A stretch of 64,000 bases of DNA from Calonectria ilicicola (taxonomy: Eukaryota > Ascomycota > Sordariomycetes > Hypocreales > Nectriaceae), in the NCBI GenBank assembly GCA_020809705.1, contig CP085829.1, positions 5,146,001-5,210,000 on the forward strand, given 5' to 3'. The notes under the pieces were generated by a model. It searched no databases, was not told the DNA's origin, and saw only the letters and a list, made by a program, of their open reading frames with translations. Shown piece after piece: positions 12,924 to 25,230 of the stretch. Numbering within the stretch: the stretch's first letter is position 1; every line of letters starts with the position of its first letter. The position numbers were made by a program, and so were the translations under genes.

Positions 12924-14603
12924 TGTGAAGGTAGTGGTTTGTTGTTGAGAAGAGTTGTGAGAAGAGGTTGTTGTGGTTTGTTTGGATGGTTGAGCTGATG
13001 AGATGATGCTGATGATGATGAAAGACTGTTGTTGCGACGGATGTCCTTGGGTTTATATAGACAATTTGAGCCTGCGAGTCTTCACATGAATTATTTGAGA
13101 CCCTCTATGTTGCCCTTTCTCGATTCCATCGCCATCGACAGCGTATTGTGCAATATGTTAACGAATTAGGGCGGAATGCCTGCTATCCACTATCAATCGG
13201 GACTTGGGATCGCAAAATTGGAAACAAAAGTGGTGACGTCAGAGAAGATTTTCGTCGCAGAGAATAAAGATCTGCTACGTCATGATACCCCACGATGGCG
13301 GCTACCCCCGAAGGCGACCAGGGGAGTCAGCCAGCGTGCGCGGATTGGCTTGCGCCCTGAACTTGTCGTGCCAGGTACGGACTCGAGACATTCTTTGGTG
13401 CCACCATTGGATACTTTCATCGCTCCAAGTCCGGGCGCGTGCAGGAGAGTTGGTGAGGCTGCGGCTGATCATCAAACTAAGGGCTCCACCGTTTCCAACT
13501 ACCCGCGTGATTGGCCCATTAAAGCTCCGGCGATGCATGATGACAACACGACTCTGGCCGTGGCTTGCATGAATCCAACGATGGCTGTTCGAGTGCTAAT
13601 ATTGATCATTGTTGCGTGGTTGATTTCGTGATCTTTTGGCTCGTGTCGCACAATCACGATCGTCTGAATCGGGTCACTTACATCGGGGTTTGGTGTGTTG
13701 ACGTGGCCTAGAGGATTGCAAAGAATGTTGGACAAAGCCTGGTCCTCCAATGCATGTGGAAACGGCCATATTGTCATCAAAGCGGAATGAATACTCAAAC
13801 TCTCAGGGTCTTGGACATCCCTGCTTCAGGCCCCTGAAGGGTCTCATGGCGATCATGCCCACCCTCTTTACGATTGATCCCTACGTACAGCTCAATGTTA
13901 TGCACCCTGCAAGAAATAGTCGATCTATCTCTCATGAAGATCTCTTAATATGCTGAAGGTATTGATATGGCAATTCCACCATCATTGTGCTACTTGTGAC
14001 TTCAAAGTTGGGCTGGCTTGTCTGAACAATGGTTTCGGTGAAGTCCGTTTCCAGGAACAGTAGAAATGGTACCAGAAAAAAGAAAGAAAGAACCGCGGGA
14101 CGGCCCATTTCCAACGTGTGACAAGACAACGTTAATAGGTCGTGTCAGGAGAGGACAGCATGTTGTTTAAAAGAGAAAGATCCATCGTGATAGTGATAAT
14201 CGGCTCAGAAAGCGCTGTTCCAAGACCATTGACTTACATATTGAAGTTTACGTCCAACAAGGCAAGTCAGACACATCCTAATCCAGCCAACAAGTTCATT
14301 CTGAATGCATGATAGACGCAAACGGAGCTGTTGCTGCTGCTTTTATCAAGCTGTAGGACACGTGATCACAGGCCCGTGCACTGTGACCCACCTACCCCGC
14401 TATCCACGTATCAGGAGGTGAGGCTCCCGTGTGCTCCGTGTCGACCGACTCTTGGAAGTTCAGGGAGACTACAACGACATATTTGCCAACCTCAACATTC
14501 TCTCATAGATCATATACCGGGTAGGGCCTCTACTTGGTACGGGGGGCCTAGAGAGACCAAATCAACCGACTTTGAAGCTTCCTCCTCTCAGTAACTGGCC
14601 GTC
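12924..14603. other. Shared upstream region of GRG-1 (-) and the BSD gene (+)
   Basis: This 1.7 kb divergent intergenic region holds the GRG-1 promoter (TATA at 13053-13059) and the BSD-gene promoter. The 151-residue frame at 13176-13631 has no recognisable family, no clear codon bias and no splice support, so it is not called. Confidence 0.5.
13053..13059 (-). promoter_or_regulatory. TATA box of the GRG-1 gene
   Basis: TATATAA on the minus strand, 130 bases before the start codon at 12923, fits a strongly inducible gene of this family. The leader between them holds a short GAT/ATG-type repeat near 12988-13020. Confidence 0.6.
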
Positions 14604-16023
14604 ATGGATCTGGCCTACGACCACATTAACCAAGACGCCTATGCTAAGAAGGATGATTCCAAGGATGGCTCTCAACCTGAGAAGAGCCCTTCTACCCTGA
14701 ACGAAGATTTCCAGGAGGCTTACAAGGCCTTCTCCAACAGTCCTTGGGGCGCCAGGCTTGGTGGCTTCTTTGGTAGCGTGGTCAAGCAGGTATGCGCATC
14801 CATGACATAAACTCTGGCAGCGTCTAACATGACTAGGGAGGCGAGTTTGCCACTCAAGCTCAGAAAGAGTTGGCAGAGGTGGGCGAAGATGCGTCCAAGG
14901 GGTTCACAGAGATTCGCACATCCTTGATCAACCAAACGCGGAATCTGACACTGAATGCGGCCGCTGCGGCTTCAAGTTCCAAAGAAGCAGAAGACGGACA
15001 GTCTACGCCAACTGCAACACGAAGTGGTGAGACCGAAGGGGAACAGTCTAGCACAGTCCTTTCCAGACTTCGTACTGAGGCTACAAAGCGTCTCAAGGAC
15101 ATCCAGAAAGCCGAAGATGCTGCTGATGAAGCCCTCCTCCGATTTGGCTCTAACCTCCGCGACTATCTCCGCGATGCCATCACTATTGCCCCCCCTGAGG
15201 AGAATAACGAAAGTAATGCCGTCCTCTTTGAGAGTAAGGATGCCCAAGGAAAGCGGGTTATTCACGCTTCTAGATTTGATGCCCAGTTGCATGTGATACA
15301 TACATCGACTGAGAGCTTTGCAAAGGACCCCTCTGGTCCCGAATTTGAATCTTGGGCAAAGACCTTTGACGTTGACAAGAAGACACCCGACATCAACAAT
15401 GATTTGCAGAAATATCCCGATTTGCGGTCTACGATGGAGAAACTGGTTCCTGATCAGATTCCTTATGTTGACTTTTGGACACGCTACTACTTCCTCCGAC
15501 ATGGTATTGAGACTGCGGACGCTAGGCGAAGAGATCTCCTTAAGGGTGAGTTACTACAAACTGCCTTTTTCATGTATTTTCTAACAGATCTGCAGCTGCC
15601 TCTGCCGAAGACGAAGTCGGCTGGGGTGATGATTCTGACGAGGAGGAGGATGAAGAGGAGGAGGAGGAAGAGAAGGAGGAAGAGGAAGAAGAGGAGGAAG
15701 AAGAAGAAGAAGAAGACGATGATGATGACGATGATGACGACGATGATTCTGATGAGTCTGATTCAGATGATGAATCCACCACCCCTGCCAATACCAAGCC
15801 CACCAAGACTGCTTCTGCGGCATCGTCAACTACAATTCATCCACCCAAGGAGAGCCACCTGAAGCCCACTGAATCGCGCAAGTCCAATGACGAAAAGTCA
15901 CAGGCTGACAGCGAGGCTAGCTACGACGTCGTTGGTGCAGCATCAGGCAAGACGACCCAAACCCCCAACAGCCCCAAGGACTCGAAGAAGAGCGACGAGG
16001 ACAGCGACGATGACTGGGAGTAG
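14604..16023 (+). CDS. BSD-domain protein with acidic tail (Dos2-like)
   Basis: Three exons (14604-14789, 14837-15545, 15596-16023) encode about 440 residues. The N-terminus has the segment NSPWGARLGGFFGSVVKQ followed by an Ala/Gln-rich helical stretch, as in SYAP1/Dos2-type proteins. The BSD domain lies at about residues 222-284 and contains the hallmark Phe-Trp pair in YVDFWTRYYFL. Exon 3 encodes an almost uninterrupted Glu then Asp tract at about residues 313-355, then a Ser/Thr/Lys-rich tail ending DSDDDWE. BSD proteins of this type are linked to membrane or TORC2 signalling in animals and to ubiquitin-related phenotypes in yeast (Dos2); the role here is inferred only. The intron 2 acceptor was placed at 15595 because the AG at 15587 breaks the frame. 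Confidence 0.85.
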
Positions 16024-16240
16024 ATACTAAGCGGAATCGATGAGCCGGAGCATATGCGCGGGATGGCGGGAGTGTTGATCATCCAGCAACTTGGCGTTTG
16101 GTTTTGTAACAACCCAGTCTGGCAGTTTGAAATGGCCGTGTGACTTGTATCTTTGTTTTTGGGTATTAATACCAGGCGCTCATCTGATTTTATTCGCTTG
16201 CCATGCACCATCCCCAACTGACACGTTGGGCCCCTAACCT

Positions 16241-16947
16241 TTACCTCTTCTTCTTAGTGACCATGGTGAATCCATCCTCGTCGACTTGAGGCTCCTCCTT
16301 CTGCTTGGGCACAGCAACAAGTGGCGGCGCATCATCCATCGCAACATCGGCACCACCTACATCCTCGTCATCCCCCGAGTCGTCACTCTCCCAATCGGTG
16401 TCCTGGTCCTCATCCTCAGCTCTTTTGAACATGCCATCAACCTTGGCGCCCTTGAGGTTGGACCAACGGGTCCTCAAAGCATCGACGTCGGCGAACTGGC
16501 CGATGGCGCATCCCTGACGAGCCTTTAGGATATTTCCGGCAACTTCGGTGGCGGAATCGTCGTCGACGTTGACCTCGAACTCGTCGACCATGACCTGCAG
16601 CAAAAATTCTTCGACATAGACGATATCACGCTCCTCGGGGGCCTTGGCAGGCGGGTTGTCGACAAACTCGGGGAACAGGTCGACGACGGCACCAGCAAAC
16701 CAGTCGCGCTTGTCCTCAGAATCGGGACCACCCCATTGGTTGGAAACGGAGAGGGTGAGGGCAGGCCATAGGTGGAGCGAGTAGGCGACGGCCTGCTCAA
16801 AATTGGATTGACGAGTAGCTGGGGGAGGGAGGGCGCACGTTAGCAAACAAACGTCAGGCTTTAATGAGAACGAGATAGCGCAACAGGGGATCTTCAACTA
16901 AAATACGTACCCGCGGGGGGAAGCTGCACAGACTCTGAGGACGCCAT
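16241..16947 (-). CDS. TSR2: Pre-rRNA processing protein Tsr2
   Basis: Two exons (16947-16911 and 16818-16241) encode about 204 residues. The core FEQAVAYSLHLWPALTLSV followed by NQWGGPDSEDKRDW carries the WGG motif that defines the Tsr2 family. In yeast Tsr2 binds ribosomal protein eS26, escorts it to the nucleus and releases it for 40S assembly; 20S pre-rRNA processing fails without it. The C-terminal third is acidic and ends with the conserved DEDGFTMVTKKKR tail. The short first exon codes only for MASSESVQLPPA. It is convergent with the BSD gene (217-base gap) and divergent from the hydrolase gene. Confidence 0.95.
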
Positions 16948-17475
16948 GGCTGAGCAAAGTTGGCGGGGTGTGGAGGGGTTTGGAGGGGCAATTTGGAGCG
17001 ACAAGCAGCCAGTGCACAAAATTTTCTGGTGTTTATCCCCAGCACATCACACAACTCGCCAGTGCCCGAGAACCCATGCTTAATCCCCACTCTCCACATT
17101 ACATACGTCTCAAGCCAAGCCAGCCAGCGCGCACGGGCCCGCTCTTTTCACTGACATCGAACAAGGAGCCAAGATCCGCATTCCGCATGCAGTGTCAGTG
17201 ACTTTCAGGGGTCTGACTGGTGGTACGTAGCCGCAATTTACTGGATTTCCAGGCTGTTTTGCGTAGGACACATGACATCATGGCAACCCCTAGCTACACC
17301 ACCCAACCCGAACTGGCACTTGCACTCGGGCGCTGTTAAGGTTCCAGATTGGCATTTATGTCGGGCTTGATCCTTCTACCTCCCCCAGCTCCTGAAGCTA
17401 GCCTGCTTGATGAAAACATAGCATCTTGACTCGTTCAACAGTCCGGCGTGCGGCGGTCGCAGGCAGAGCTCCATC
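16948..17475. other. Divergent promoter of TSR2 (-) and the hydrolase gene (+)
   Basis: This 528-base region lies between two divergent start codons. I see no open frame of note and no clear TATA box. Confidence 0.5.
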
Positions 17476-20178
17476 ATGAATCTCTTCAACACAACGTCCG
17501 TCTCTCTGGCTGTCACGCCCACTGTGGTGTCGACCTTGTTCTCCCATGTATGTTTCCAACGGCCTGCATGTTTCAGCGCCATTCTTATTATTAGCCTTCC
17601 CGTCCCCTCGCTCTCTTTGGCTGTCGTCTAACAAGCCCGGAACCCGCAGTATCTCAATAGGAAGCCCCTCAGACAGCGTCCCACGGCTCATCTGTCATAT
17701 GACGAGGGCCTCCATCTCATCCGCTCGTTCCTTGACTTCGCTTCACACCACACCGTTGAGGATCTCCAGGCCTTCACCGGACAGTGGGTGCCGCACCCTC
17801 AATGGGTCAAGCTCGAAGACGTCACAATTTCCGATGAGGAATTGACCCGCGCCTCCGAGGTGCTGCGCGCCCAGCTTGGCGACGATGGGCTTAAACAGGT
17901 TGGAGGATCCAAGTGGTGGCAGTGGCGCAGGCCCCAAAGTCCGCTGGAGGCTGAGTGGATTGAAATGCGCTCCGATTATCATGAGCGTAAGAAAAATGGC
18001 GGGAGTTGCAGGCGCGTCATGATGTATATCCACGGAGGAGCATACTTCTTTGGTAGCGTTGACGAACATCGCTATCAAATGCAGCGCCATGCCCGCAAGC
18101 TCAAGGCTCGCGTCTTCGCTCCCCGATATCGACTTTCGCCTCAATTTCCCTTTCCCTGCGGTTTACAAGACTGCATTGCTGCCTACCTCCATCTTTTGAC
18201 AGTTCAGGCTCCAGAAACAATCGTGCTGGCTGGAGACTCTGCTGGAGGAGGCATGGTTGTGTCACTTCTTTGCGTCCTTCGAGATCAAGGTCTCCCGCTA
18301 CCCGCAGGCGCCATCTTGATCAGCCCTTGGGTTGACTTGACACACTCATTCCCGAGTGTCTCGGGCCAGGCACCATTGGATTATATTCCCCAGGCTGGGT
18401 TTCACCACAAACCGTCCAAGGCTTGGCCACCCCCCAACGATGATGATATTGCCATGTTGAGAGAGGAGGCTCTGAAGAAAATGAAAGGAAGCACCAAGAA
18501 AAAACCCACAACTTCAGAGCTTAAAGACAAACAAAACCCTCCCGCAATCACAAAGAATGATACCAATATCTCGGACAGTTCCAGATCTAACTGGATAAAC
18601 GGTGGTGCCCCCGCCGATCCCGACAAGTTATTATCATGTGAAATCGACGGCACTACGGTGAAGCTCACAGATCAGATTCAGGTAGACCTCTCTTCTAACT
18701 AACTTATTTTTATGCAATACTAATCGGGGCAGATGTATACTACCAATGAAATGTTAGCACACCCACTGGTCAGTCCAGTTATGCAACCTACGCTTGGGGG
18801 GCTTCCGCCTTTACTCATCATGGTTGGAGGCGGCGAAATCCTACGTGATGAACAAATATATTTGGCGCACAAGTGCGCAAACCCTCATAAATACGCCCTA
18901 CCAGACGAGGCCATGAGTGAAGAGGCGAAGGTGCTTCTCGACAAGTATCCGCCAACTGATGTCCAACTCCAAGTGTGGGATGATCTATGCCATGTTGCCC
19001 CAACGCTTAGCTTTACCCGTCCTGCCAAGTACATGTACAGGTCTATTGCTCAGTTTGGTGCATGGGCGCTTGCGAGAGCTCAGAAGCGTGGAATCGATAT
19101 CCTTGATGATGATGCGATTTCAGTCATTTCCAGTTCTGGTTCGGATACTACCGACCAACAAGAAGAGGAGAAGAAGAAAGATGAGACTGATGAGAAAAAG
19201 CCGATTAGAACGGGTCAAGTTGGAAAAGCTGGTGATCCTCTGCCCGCATTCGAAGACCACATGATTCGACAAAGAGTGACTCGACATGGTGCTACCTTAG
19301 TTCTTGACTCAGAAGCCGAACTCCCAGCATGCTGCGTACCAGCCAATTCCGTTGGTGTAGTCAAAGCACCTACGGTTAAAAAGTGGTTGGAAAAGAGAAA
19401 ACAGTGGGATCAACGTTATGCCAGTGCAAAAGCTAAAGTTCATAAAAAGATTGTGGAAGACATGGTGGCAGGCTACCATGAATTCGGTTCAGGGGAATGC
19501 CCTCCTTCCTCAGCCCTGGCTGGCCGAAGGCGAGTTGATTCAGACATGGTTGATGGCAAGAGGCGCAAGAGCTTGGGCTTGGCCATGTGGTCTCTCTGGG
19601 GCTCCAAGCATGATGAAATGACTGTCGGACGGGAGAAGAAGGCTGAAAAAGCTGATGAGCCACCTGCAATGCGGGCTGTCTCGCCAGCAGATGGGCAAGG
19701 TGCGCGTTCGTTTTCGGAAATTGAAACCCAGAACAATCCAGGTTTTTTGGATCCCAACTCGCGGAGACGTTCACACCACAAAGTCGTTACCGATGAGAAG
19801 CAGACAGGGAGCCAGCCACCAGATGGCGAGCTTGATAATGACAATACTCCCGTAGCCCAACTCATCGAGATGCGGCGCGAAAAAGAAGCCCATGCCCCTG
19901 GCCTCTTGAGTCCCAACTATGCCCCAGAAACAGGAGCGGCGGGCAAACGCCCATTTCTTGACGGCATCGCCCTACCGTTTAGTCTCAACAAAGAGGCCGA
20001 GACGGCAAGTATGATGACGCTACAGTCCAATATGAATTCATCGCGGCCAGTGACCCCGAGTGGCCTTGATGACGACGACGACGAGTCGGACAAGCAAAAT
20101 GGGCGCACAAAAATAGAAGACAAACCAACAGTGATTGAGAATGTCACAGTTGCAAAGACGGTGGAGCAAAATGTGTAA
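17476..20178 (+). CDS. HSL-type alpha/beta hydrolase (lipase/esterase) with long polar tail
   Basis: Three exons (17476-17547, 17650-18681, 18733-20178) encode about 849 residues. The catalytic core shows the oxyanion motif HGGAYFFGS (from His152), the nucleophile elbow GDSAGGG (Ser221), a candidate acid Asp407 in EILRDEQ and His455 in DLCHVAPT, which is the order expected of the hormone-sensitive-lipase family. A 200-residue insert between nucleophile and acid is rich in Lys/Asn. After about residue 490 the protein is long, polar and probably disordered. The substrate cannot be told; acylglycerol, sterol ester or other lipid ester hydrolysis is the family norm. No signal peptide is obvious, although exon 1 (24 residues) is mildly hydrophobic. 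Confidence 0.88.
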
Positions 20179-20526
20179 GACTAACAAAATAATTTGTGTA
20201 ATTGGGTTACTGCGATAAATATCGTACGGAGCGTTCTCGGGTTTACAGCACAGCACAACAGTCGTTATTAGTTTCATTTGTAGGTCTGGAGCAATCGCAG
20301 GTTGCAATAGTAATTTTATCATCCAACACGATTCATTGTTTTTGAGATTGTGAGTACATTATCATACATGGTGGTACATTGTACAAGGGTATATACAGCC
20401 GTGGCAGAGGTTCCCAACCTCCGGCCCAGGAAGCCCCAATGGCTTCTCTGGTCATCATCGTCTTCTATTTTTTTTTTTATAGAGCGTCATGTTCCTTAGT
20501 CGTAGATCGAATCATTCGGGGCTCGT
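20179..20526. other. Convergent 3' flanks, no gene seen
   Basis: This 348-base spacer lies between the 3' ends of the hydrolase (+) and mL41 (-) genes. It contains a T-run near 20470 and nothing else recognisable. Confidence 0.5.
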
Positions 20527-20913
20527 TTAGTCCACGCCGTTGTATCGCTTCCACTGCTCGACGTAGAAATGAGGATCTTGAGGACCTCTCTGAACGCCTT
20601 GGTAATCACCCTTCTGGACTTTGATTTCACGGGTCACAAAAGGTGTGAGCTATAGATTTCCGATGACGTTAGCCTCCCTCGAAATCGTCAATTGGCTCTA
20701 ATGGCATCTGCAGCGACTTACCTTGAAGTCCTTGAGGTTCTGCGGCACAGCATATGTCCGCACCTTTTCCCACTCGATAACGTAGCCTCCGTACTTGGTG
20801 TGGCGACCCATGGATCCGGTGCGGTTACCCTTGTAGAAGCCGCGGCCAACATCCTTGGTGGTGAGCTTCAGGTGTCGGTATCGGCCGACGGAGAGGGCTT
20901 GCGTAGGTCTCAT
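20527..20913 (-). CDS. MRPL27: Mitochondrial large-subunit ribosomal protein mL41 (MRPL27 type)
   Basis: Two exons (20913-20722 and 20649-20527) encode 104 residues. The segment LTTKDVGRGFYKGNRTGSMG followed by RHTKYGGYVIEWEKVRTYAVP is the conserved core of mL41/YmL27, a nuclear-encoded protein of the mitochondrial 54S subunit. The C-terminus ends QDPHFYVEQWKRYNGVD. The basic N-terminus MRPTQALSVGRYRHLK suits a mitochondrial targeting segment. The intron at 20650-20721 falls after the DFK codons. It is divergent from TRAPPC11 with about 520 bases between starts. Confidence 0.93.
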
Positions 20914-21435
20914 GGTGGGCGGAGAGGCTTGGCGCGCTACCGGTCGGAGTCGTAGGAGGTGCCGGTCGGCGGGTGGTGGGACAATTGGGCAATTGGGCGT
21001 CGTCAAAAAAGATCACGCCGTCGTCGATACGATGGTGGTTGAGTCGCAAATGGGCAGGCATGTGGTGCATCCGGAAATTTTGGGTCGGCGGTTGGTGTTG
21101 TTCCGCTTCCGGGCTGGGGTGCAACGCCGCAGCCATCTCGCTGAGGGCTGCGCGGCGGCAGCTCATGATATATTTTTAAGGAGCGCTTCGCCGGAAGAAG
21201 CCGTTTGAAGCTGTGAGCCGCATCTGAAAGTGCGAGACTTGCTTCTAGAGAGAAGACGAGCGGTTTTAAAAGTGCTGGGATTTTGCAACATTGTGTTTTC
21301 TTTGGCTATGGGCGCCGTAAGTGGGCTGGTACTGTGTGAACGAGGGGCACAACGGCTAACAGTGTTCGAACAGCTCTGAATTGCCCACACCACCGACCCA
21401 GCGATCCATGCCTCTGAGGCTCCAGACCAACCATC
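20914..21435. other. Divergent promoter of mL41 (-) and TRAPPC11 (+)
   Basis: This 522-base region lies between divergent start codons. No separate gene or clear TATA box is seen. Confidence 0.5.
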
Positions 21436-24400
21436 ATGGACGGTTACCCGACGGGAAGTCTGGACCATAATGTCCCGTTTATCGTGGCTGCGGGCCTCAA
21501 CACAGAAACCAACGAGCTCCCGCTGAGCGCCGAGCTCAAGGACCAAGCCATTCTTTTGCGCTCAGAGCAGCCGCTGCTGGAAAGCCAGGAGGCTGAGGTT
21601 CTGGAGCAGTACTTCCGCGAGATTGACTCCCGCGGGAAATCGTGGAGCGGCGTCGAGAGGGAAGAGCCGTTCCGGGTTCGCATAAAGACTCTGGGAAGGG
21701 TAGGGCCGTCCCAAGGCTGATTTGGATAGCTGTGGTTCTGACCTTGGGGTAGTCTTTCATTCTCCCGCCCCGCCGAGCTCGACTACCCGAAGGCACCGAA
21801 GCCGTCGACGCAGCGCCCACTTTGCACTCTCCATTTTCACCCTTAAGCCCGGTGTCGGCTCTATATCCCGATGGCCTGATCGACGCGCAATGGGTGAAGA
21901 AGCACCAGGAGCTGGTGCCCAGCATGTACATGTGCTTTTACACTTTAACAAGCGACCCGAACTCGACGACGCTCCAAGACAACCATATAAAAGCCGACAT
22001 CAACAATCTCAGAAGTGCGCTGGCAAGGTCGGGGTTCAAGACTCGTCTGGCTGTAATCCTACTCGGTGAGAGAGGCGGTGCGCCACAATCTCTCACCGAA
22101 GGAATCTCAGAGAGGCTGGAGAATATTCGCAGAGGCACGGCCTTAGACCCCAAATCCGTTTTTTATATCCCGCCTCAGGAGTCGCCGGCCGAACTAAAGG
22201 GGACCATGAACAGCATCTTGGGTGTTTTATATACTTCAGCCATAGAGTACTACCGTGATTTGGGACGGCACGCTAGAAAGAAGCGATCCCGGGGCATTGC
22301 ACCACAGCCGACAGTGCCTCCCACTTCTGGAACATCGCAAACATTATCATTGCCGGATTGGAACTTTCGCTACGATTTTAAATCTGCAATATTTGCAGAA
22401 TTTCGCCAGGAGACGGATGCGGCACTGCGATCTTTTGAGCAGGCATATGAAGTGCTTCTAGGCCAGGATGTGCTGGATATCATCCCTAGCTGGAGTCCTC
22501 GATGGAACGAAGCGCGCCTGCTCTCCGACATTATTGCTATTCGAATCCTCCGCTGTCACATGTGGCTGGGCCAGCCCACCCTGGGAGTGCGACGGTGGCA
22601 AGCTCACCGGGATAGAATTGGTGAATTCGTCGACCGACGTGGGCGAGGAACTAATAATTATGGATGGCAGGCTTGGGAGGCGCGATGGGCAACGGTGATG
22701 GCTAATCTTATTGAGAAAATCGGAATCCCCAACCTCTCCTCCTCGTCACCAATGCTTTTCCTGCAGCCCGAGAAGGCAGTGCTGGGTGAGCGACTTCAGC
22801 CCTGGGAAATGCTACACCATACCGGATATTGGTATCGTATTGCCGCACGCCACATGGTTGCCCGCCGAAAATTCGCACTTCAAATCCCCGATGAAGACAG
22901 GGAGTCACCAGAAACGTCGCCAGCGGCGCTAGCTGCAGGTAAAGGTTATACTTACGATACCTACATGTGTCCACAACCATACGATGAATATCCCTTGTAT
23001 GGAGAAGGCGTCAACCACTCACAGTTGATCATTGACTGCCTTAAAAAGGCAAGCGTTGAGTTTCAAGCCCGCAAGCAGGCGCGTCTCACTGCTGAGATCT
23101 CGCTTGAGTTGGCTAGGGAAATGATTCTCTTGAAGGAGTGGGATGGTGCAATTGAGGCGCTTCGGCCATTATGGGAAGACATGTCTTTCAGAACCCAAGG
23201 CTGGGTGGACATTTCGGAAGATCTATGTTGGCTCATGCGACGGGCAGCTCGAGGAGCCAAGAATGCCGACTTGACGGTCGCTGCTGATTGGGAACTGCTA
23301 AACAAGAGTATGTGTGTTTATTGTAATGTTTTTCGACGTGAAACTGACATGTTTAATAGAGTTCCATCGGCGACCACAGTGGCATTACGATATTACTAAA
23401 TCACTAGAAGGCGTTGAGTTTGACTCACCGCCGTCGATTAAACTATCCGATAGTAAGACTGGGTCCTTTGTTTCAGCGTCACTTGTCTTTCGGGGCAAGG
23501 AAGGCAAGGCAGGCGAGACGTGCACTGCACAGTTATCGCTGAAATCTTACACGTTCCCCGATGCTGCCCCAGTGTCGCTCGATTCAGTCAAAGTGGAATT
23601 CAAGGGTAATTTGAAACCAATCGTGCTTACACATATATCGGAAGAAAACGATAAGGAAGCATCTAGCTCAGGTGTTTCTATATCTCCGGTAACGTTACAG
23701 GAAGACTTTTCGGAGAATTCAGAGGATGGCCTCCCGTCATTGTTGAAGGGAGAGGCCGACTTAACACTACGACCCAACGAAATCCGTGTTGTGGAAATGA
23801 AGATACCATTGAGAGAGCCAGGAGATGCCACGGCGGCTTCTGTAATTTTGAGCCACAAGAACGAATCGTTTAGTTTGGATTACAAGTTGAAGTTCCGCGA
23901 TACGGACCCAGTCAATGGGTGGTACATTCAGGGGTCCGCAAAATCGCGACACCTTCGCCCGCAAGCGAGCAGTATCCATATCCTGCCTCGCCCGCCAAAG
24001 ATGGAGATTAAGTTGGGCCAGCCCTTGAACCAATTCTACGCCAACGAGCCAATCGAATTGGAAGTCGAGCTGGTCAATGCCGAGGAAGAATCAGCCAGCG
24101 TCAAATTGGATGTCCACCTGTTCGGCGAAGAGGTTCCAGTCCTTCGGGTGGAAGCAGGTGAACACAAGGGCGAAGCAGAGGCTGCGGCAGAAGAATCCAA
24201 GATATCTGGTCTTAATCTTGGATCCATCGAGAGCGCGGCATCTATCAAGTTGATGGTTCATATCGATCCCGCTGATGCCCCAACGACATTTGACCTACAC
24301 TTCAGAGCATCTTATCATCTTGCATCGGACTCGGCTACACCTATCATGCAGACGCTTCCAGTTCAATTAAATGTGGTGAACGCTTTCGAAGCCAACTACG

Positions 24401-25230
24401 ATTTACTGCCACGACTACACGCCGACCCTTGGCCAAGCCTGTTTGATTACGAAGGAGTGCTGGAGGCTCATGATGGCGAGGGTTCTGGCGCGGCTAGAGG
24501 CTTTGCGCAGAAATGGTGCCTAGTCTGCCACTATGCCTCATTTGCGCAAGAAGACCTCAAGGTTGTGGGAATGGAGTTGAAGGTGGTCTCATGCGTTGGT
24601 GGTGGAAGATGCAACCTGCTACAGGGACCCCAAGTACCTCAGGACGGAATTTTGGTTACACCCAAAACGATGCATGAGGCACAGTTCAACTTAGTGGCAC
24701 AAAAGATCACTATGGATGATCGGCAACCCGTTACACTCGACCTGGCGTTTATTATCCAATGGCAGCGGCAGAGCCGCACCAACGGGCCGGTTAATACGAC
24801 AACAATGCCAGTAGGCAAATATCTTGTTCTAGGAACGGAACCGCGGGTGCTAGCGTCAGCTTACCATAGCTCAGGGGACGAGCCGCACCTCATGCAGCTC
24901 GATGTGACTATCGAGAATCCCTCGAACCACTTCCTGACATTTGGGCTGACGATGGAACCAAGCGACCAGTTTGCGTTTTCAGGAGCCAAGCAGACGACAC
25001 TAAACCTGCTTCCCCAGTCGCGGCGTGCAACGACGTACAGGCTGCTGCCGCTGGTCAGGGGTGCATACATACGGCCCGGGCTGGCGGTGCGAGACAAGTA
25101 CTTCCAGAAGGTGTTGCGGATCATCCCGACGGAAGGGATGAAGATTGATAAGGACGGACTACTGGTTTGGGTACCGGGGCTAGCGGACGAGAGCAATACA
25201 GCTGGAAACGGGGAAGATAAGGCAGCATGA
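21436..25230 (+). CDS. TRAPPC11: TRAPP complex subunit TRAPPC11 (foie gras / gryzun protein)
   Basis: Three exons (21436-21699, 21753-23307, 23360-25230) encode about 1229 residues, near the usual family length. The N-terminal part contains PFRVRIKTLGR joined across intron 1 to SFILPPRRARLPEGTEA. The foie-gras domain follows, with WNFRYDFKSAIFAEFRQETD and a helical repeat region that includes LQPWEMLHHTGYWYRIAARH. The C-terminal half is beta-rich (gryzun domain) with GTEPRVLASA near the end. TRAPPC11 is a subunit of the TRAPP III complex, a guanine-exchange assembly for Rab1/Ypt1 acting in ER-Golgi traffic and autophagy. Filamentous fungi keep this animal-like subunit, which budding yeast lacks. 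Intron 2 was placed so that NK|KFHRRPQWHYDITK reads through. Confidence 0.93.

Noticed and set aside
13176..13631. 151-residue + frame between GRG-1 and the BSD gene
   Set aside because: No domain, no codon bias and no splice or promoter support; most likely chance.
15570..15806. Poly-Ser frame on the minus strand
   Set aside because: Complement of the Glu/Asp tract in the BSD gene, not a gene.
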